Below are positions 30,490 through 30,864 of a DNA stretch of 30,864 nt, piece after piece. A model generated the notes under the pieces. It saw only the letters and a program-made list of their open reading frames with translations, searched no databases and was not told where the DNA came from. Within the stretch, counting starts at the first letter, position 1. Every line of letters begins with the position of its first letter. The stretch covers positions 1 to 30,864 of the forward strand of contig JAPEVF010000544.1 of the NCBI GenBank assembly GCA_029747585.1, read 5' to 3'. The translations under genes were made by a program, and so were the position numbers. Origin of the DNA: Pleurotus djamor (lineage: Eukaryota > Basidiomycota > Agaricomycetes > Agaricales > Pleurotaceae).

Positions 30490-30864
30490 GGAGGAGTGGT
30501 ATATTGAAGGGTGCAGGGGCTAGCCCTTAGTTGGTAATCGTCCATGTTTTGATTGGCCTGAGGCAAGTACATCCGCGGACTCAAAAATCTTTTCTCTCTC
30601 CCCAGGCCATGTCCGCTTTTAGGCCGGCCGCCGATCTGGTCCGCTTTGTAGCGTGAAGGCAGTCAACAAGGCCGCTTCAGCTTGTGCCGTGCTCTGGCTT
30701 GTTCTAGCACGACTGCCTTGGAGACAGAGGTTGCAAAATATCGCGATGCGGGGCATTGTCCGTTTTGGGACAACGGCGATCGGCTCAGTGACGCGCCCAC
30801 ACGACCCTACACGGCCCTGCAGTCACGCTCGCGTACTTGTTCCTCAACCACCACCAAGCACAAT
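30490..30864. other. Upstream region of the P450 to the window edge
   Basis: About 375 bp with no gene seen. It is presumably the P450 promoter, possibly shared with a gene beyond the window edge. Confidence 0.4.

Noticed and set aside
1..30864. tRNA, rRNA, CRISPR array or intact transposon
   Set aside because: Scanning by eye gave no cloverleaf with a plausible T-loop, no regularly spaced repeats, no terminal inverted repeats with a transposase, and no reverse transcriptase motif. A covariance-model and repeat search would be needed to exclude degenerate copies.

Overview
The window looks like a stretch of an Agaricomycete (mushroom-forming basidiomycete) nuclear chromosome. Genes are dense and split by many introns of about 47-69 bp with GT...AG ends. 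The gene content includes a class I hydrophobin, a multi-pass DUF6533-type membrane protein and a remnant of the DFD-type kinase family that is expanded in Agaricomycetes. N bases cluster at 10.1-17.6 kb, which suggests a draft assembly or merged haplotypes. Gene models were built by hand: reading frames were joined at splice sites where the joined protein matched a family I know. No alignment was run.

Left part (1-5.6 kb): an uncertain plus-strand gene end (1-1630), with a decayed antisense protein kinase C-lobe at 763-1140 inside what may be one of its introns; a CT-rich 3' region; an ER fat-storage-inducing (FIT/Scs3) protein (2450-3279, +); and, convergent to it, a seven-exon Cdc1/Ted1/MPPE1-type metallophosphoesterase of GPI-anchor remodelling (5562-3508, -).

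Middle (6.1-20.3 kb): a coiled-coil ORF of unknown function (-) abuts a hexokinase (6686-8477, +) whose N-terminal exon(s) I cannot find. A DUF6533-type membrane protein (9050-10834, +) carries two local lesions. Then come housekeeping genes: eIF2 beta (12251-10952, -) and, divergent from it, the ATP synthase gamma subunit (12421-13637, +); the CAF-1 p60/Cac2 WD40 subunit (16687-13949, -); the FG nucleoporin Nup54 (19267-17393, -); and ribosomal protein eL27 (20275-19634, -).

Right part (20.3-30.9 kb): a class I hydrophobin with a C-homopolymer frameshift (21723-21135, -); about 2.1 kb without a confident gene (21.8-23.9 kb); an alpha/beta hydrolase (23939-25421, +) convergent with RNA polymerase II subunit Rpb9 (26090-25493, -); divergent from Rpb9, a peroxisomal hydratase-2/MaoC enzyme ending in SKL (26355-27692, +); and an eleven-exon cytochrome P450 (30420-28299, -).

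The genes do not form a pathway cluster. I see no intact mobile element, CRISPR array, tRNA or rRNA, and no clear sign of a new multi-gene system. The most interesting points are the very small exons in several genes, a probable GC-AG intron, the truncated hexokinase, the nested kinase remnant and the lesions in the hydrophobin and DUF6533 genes.
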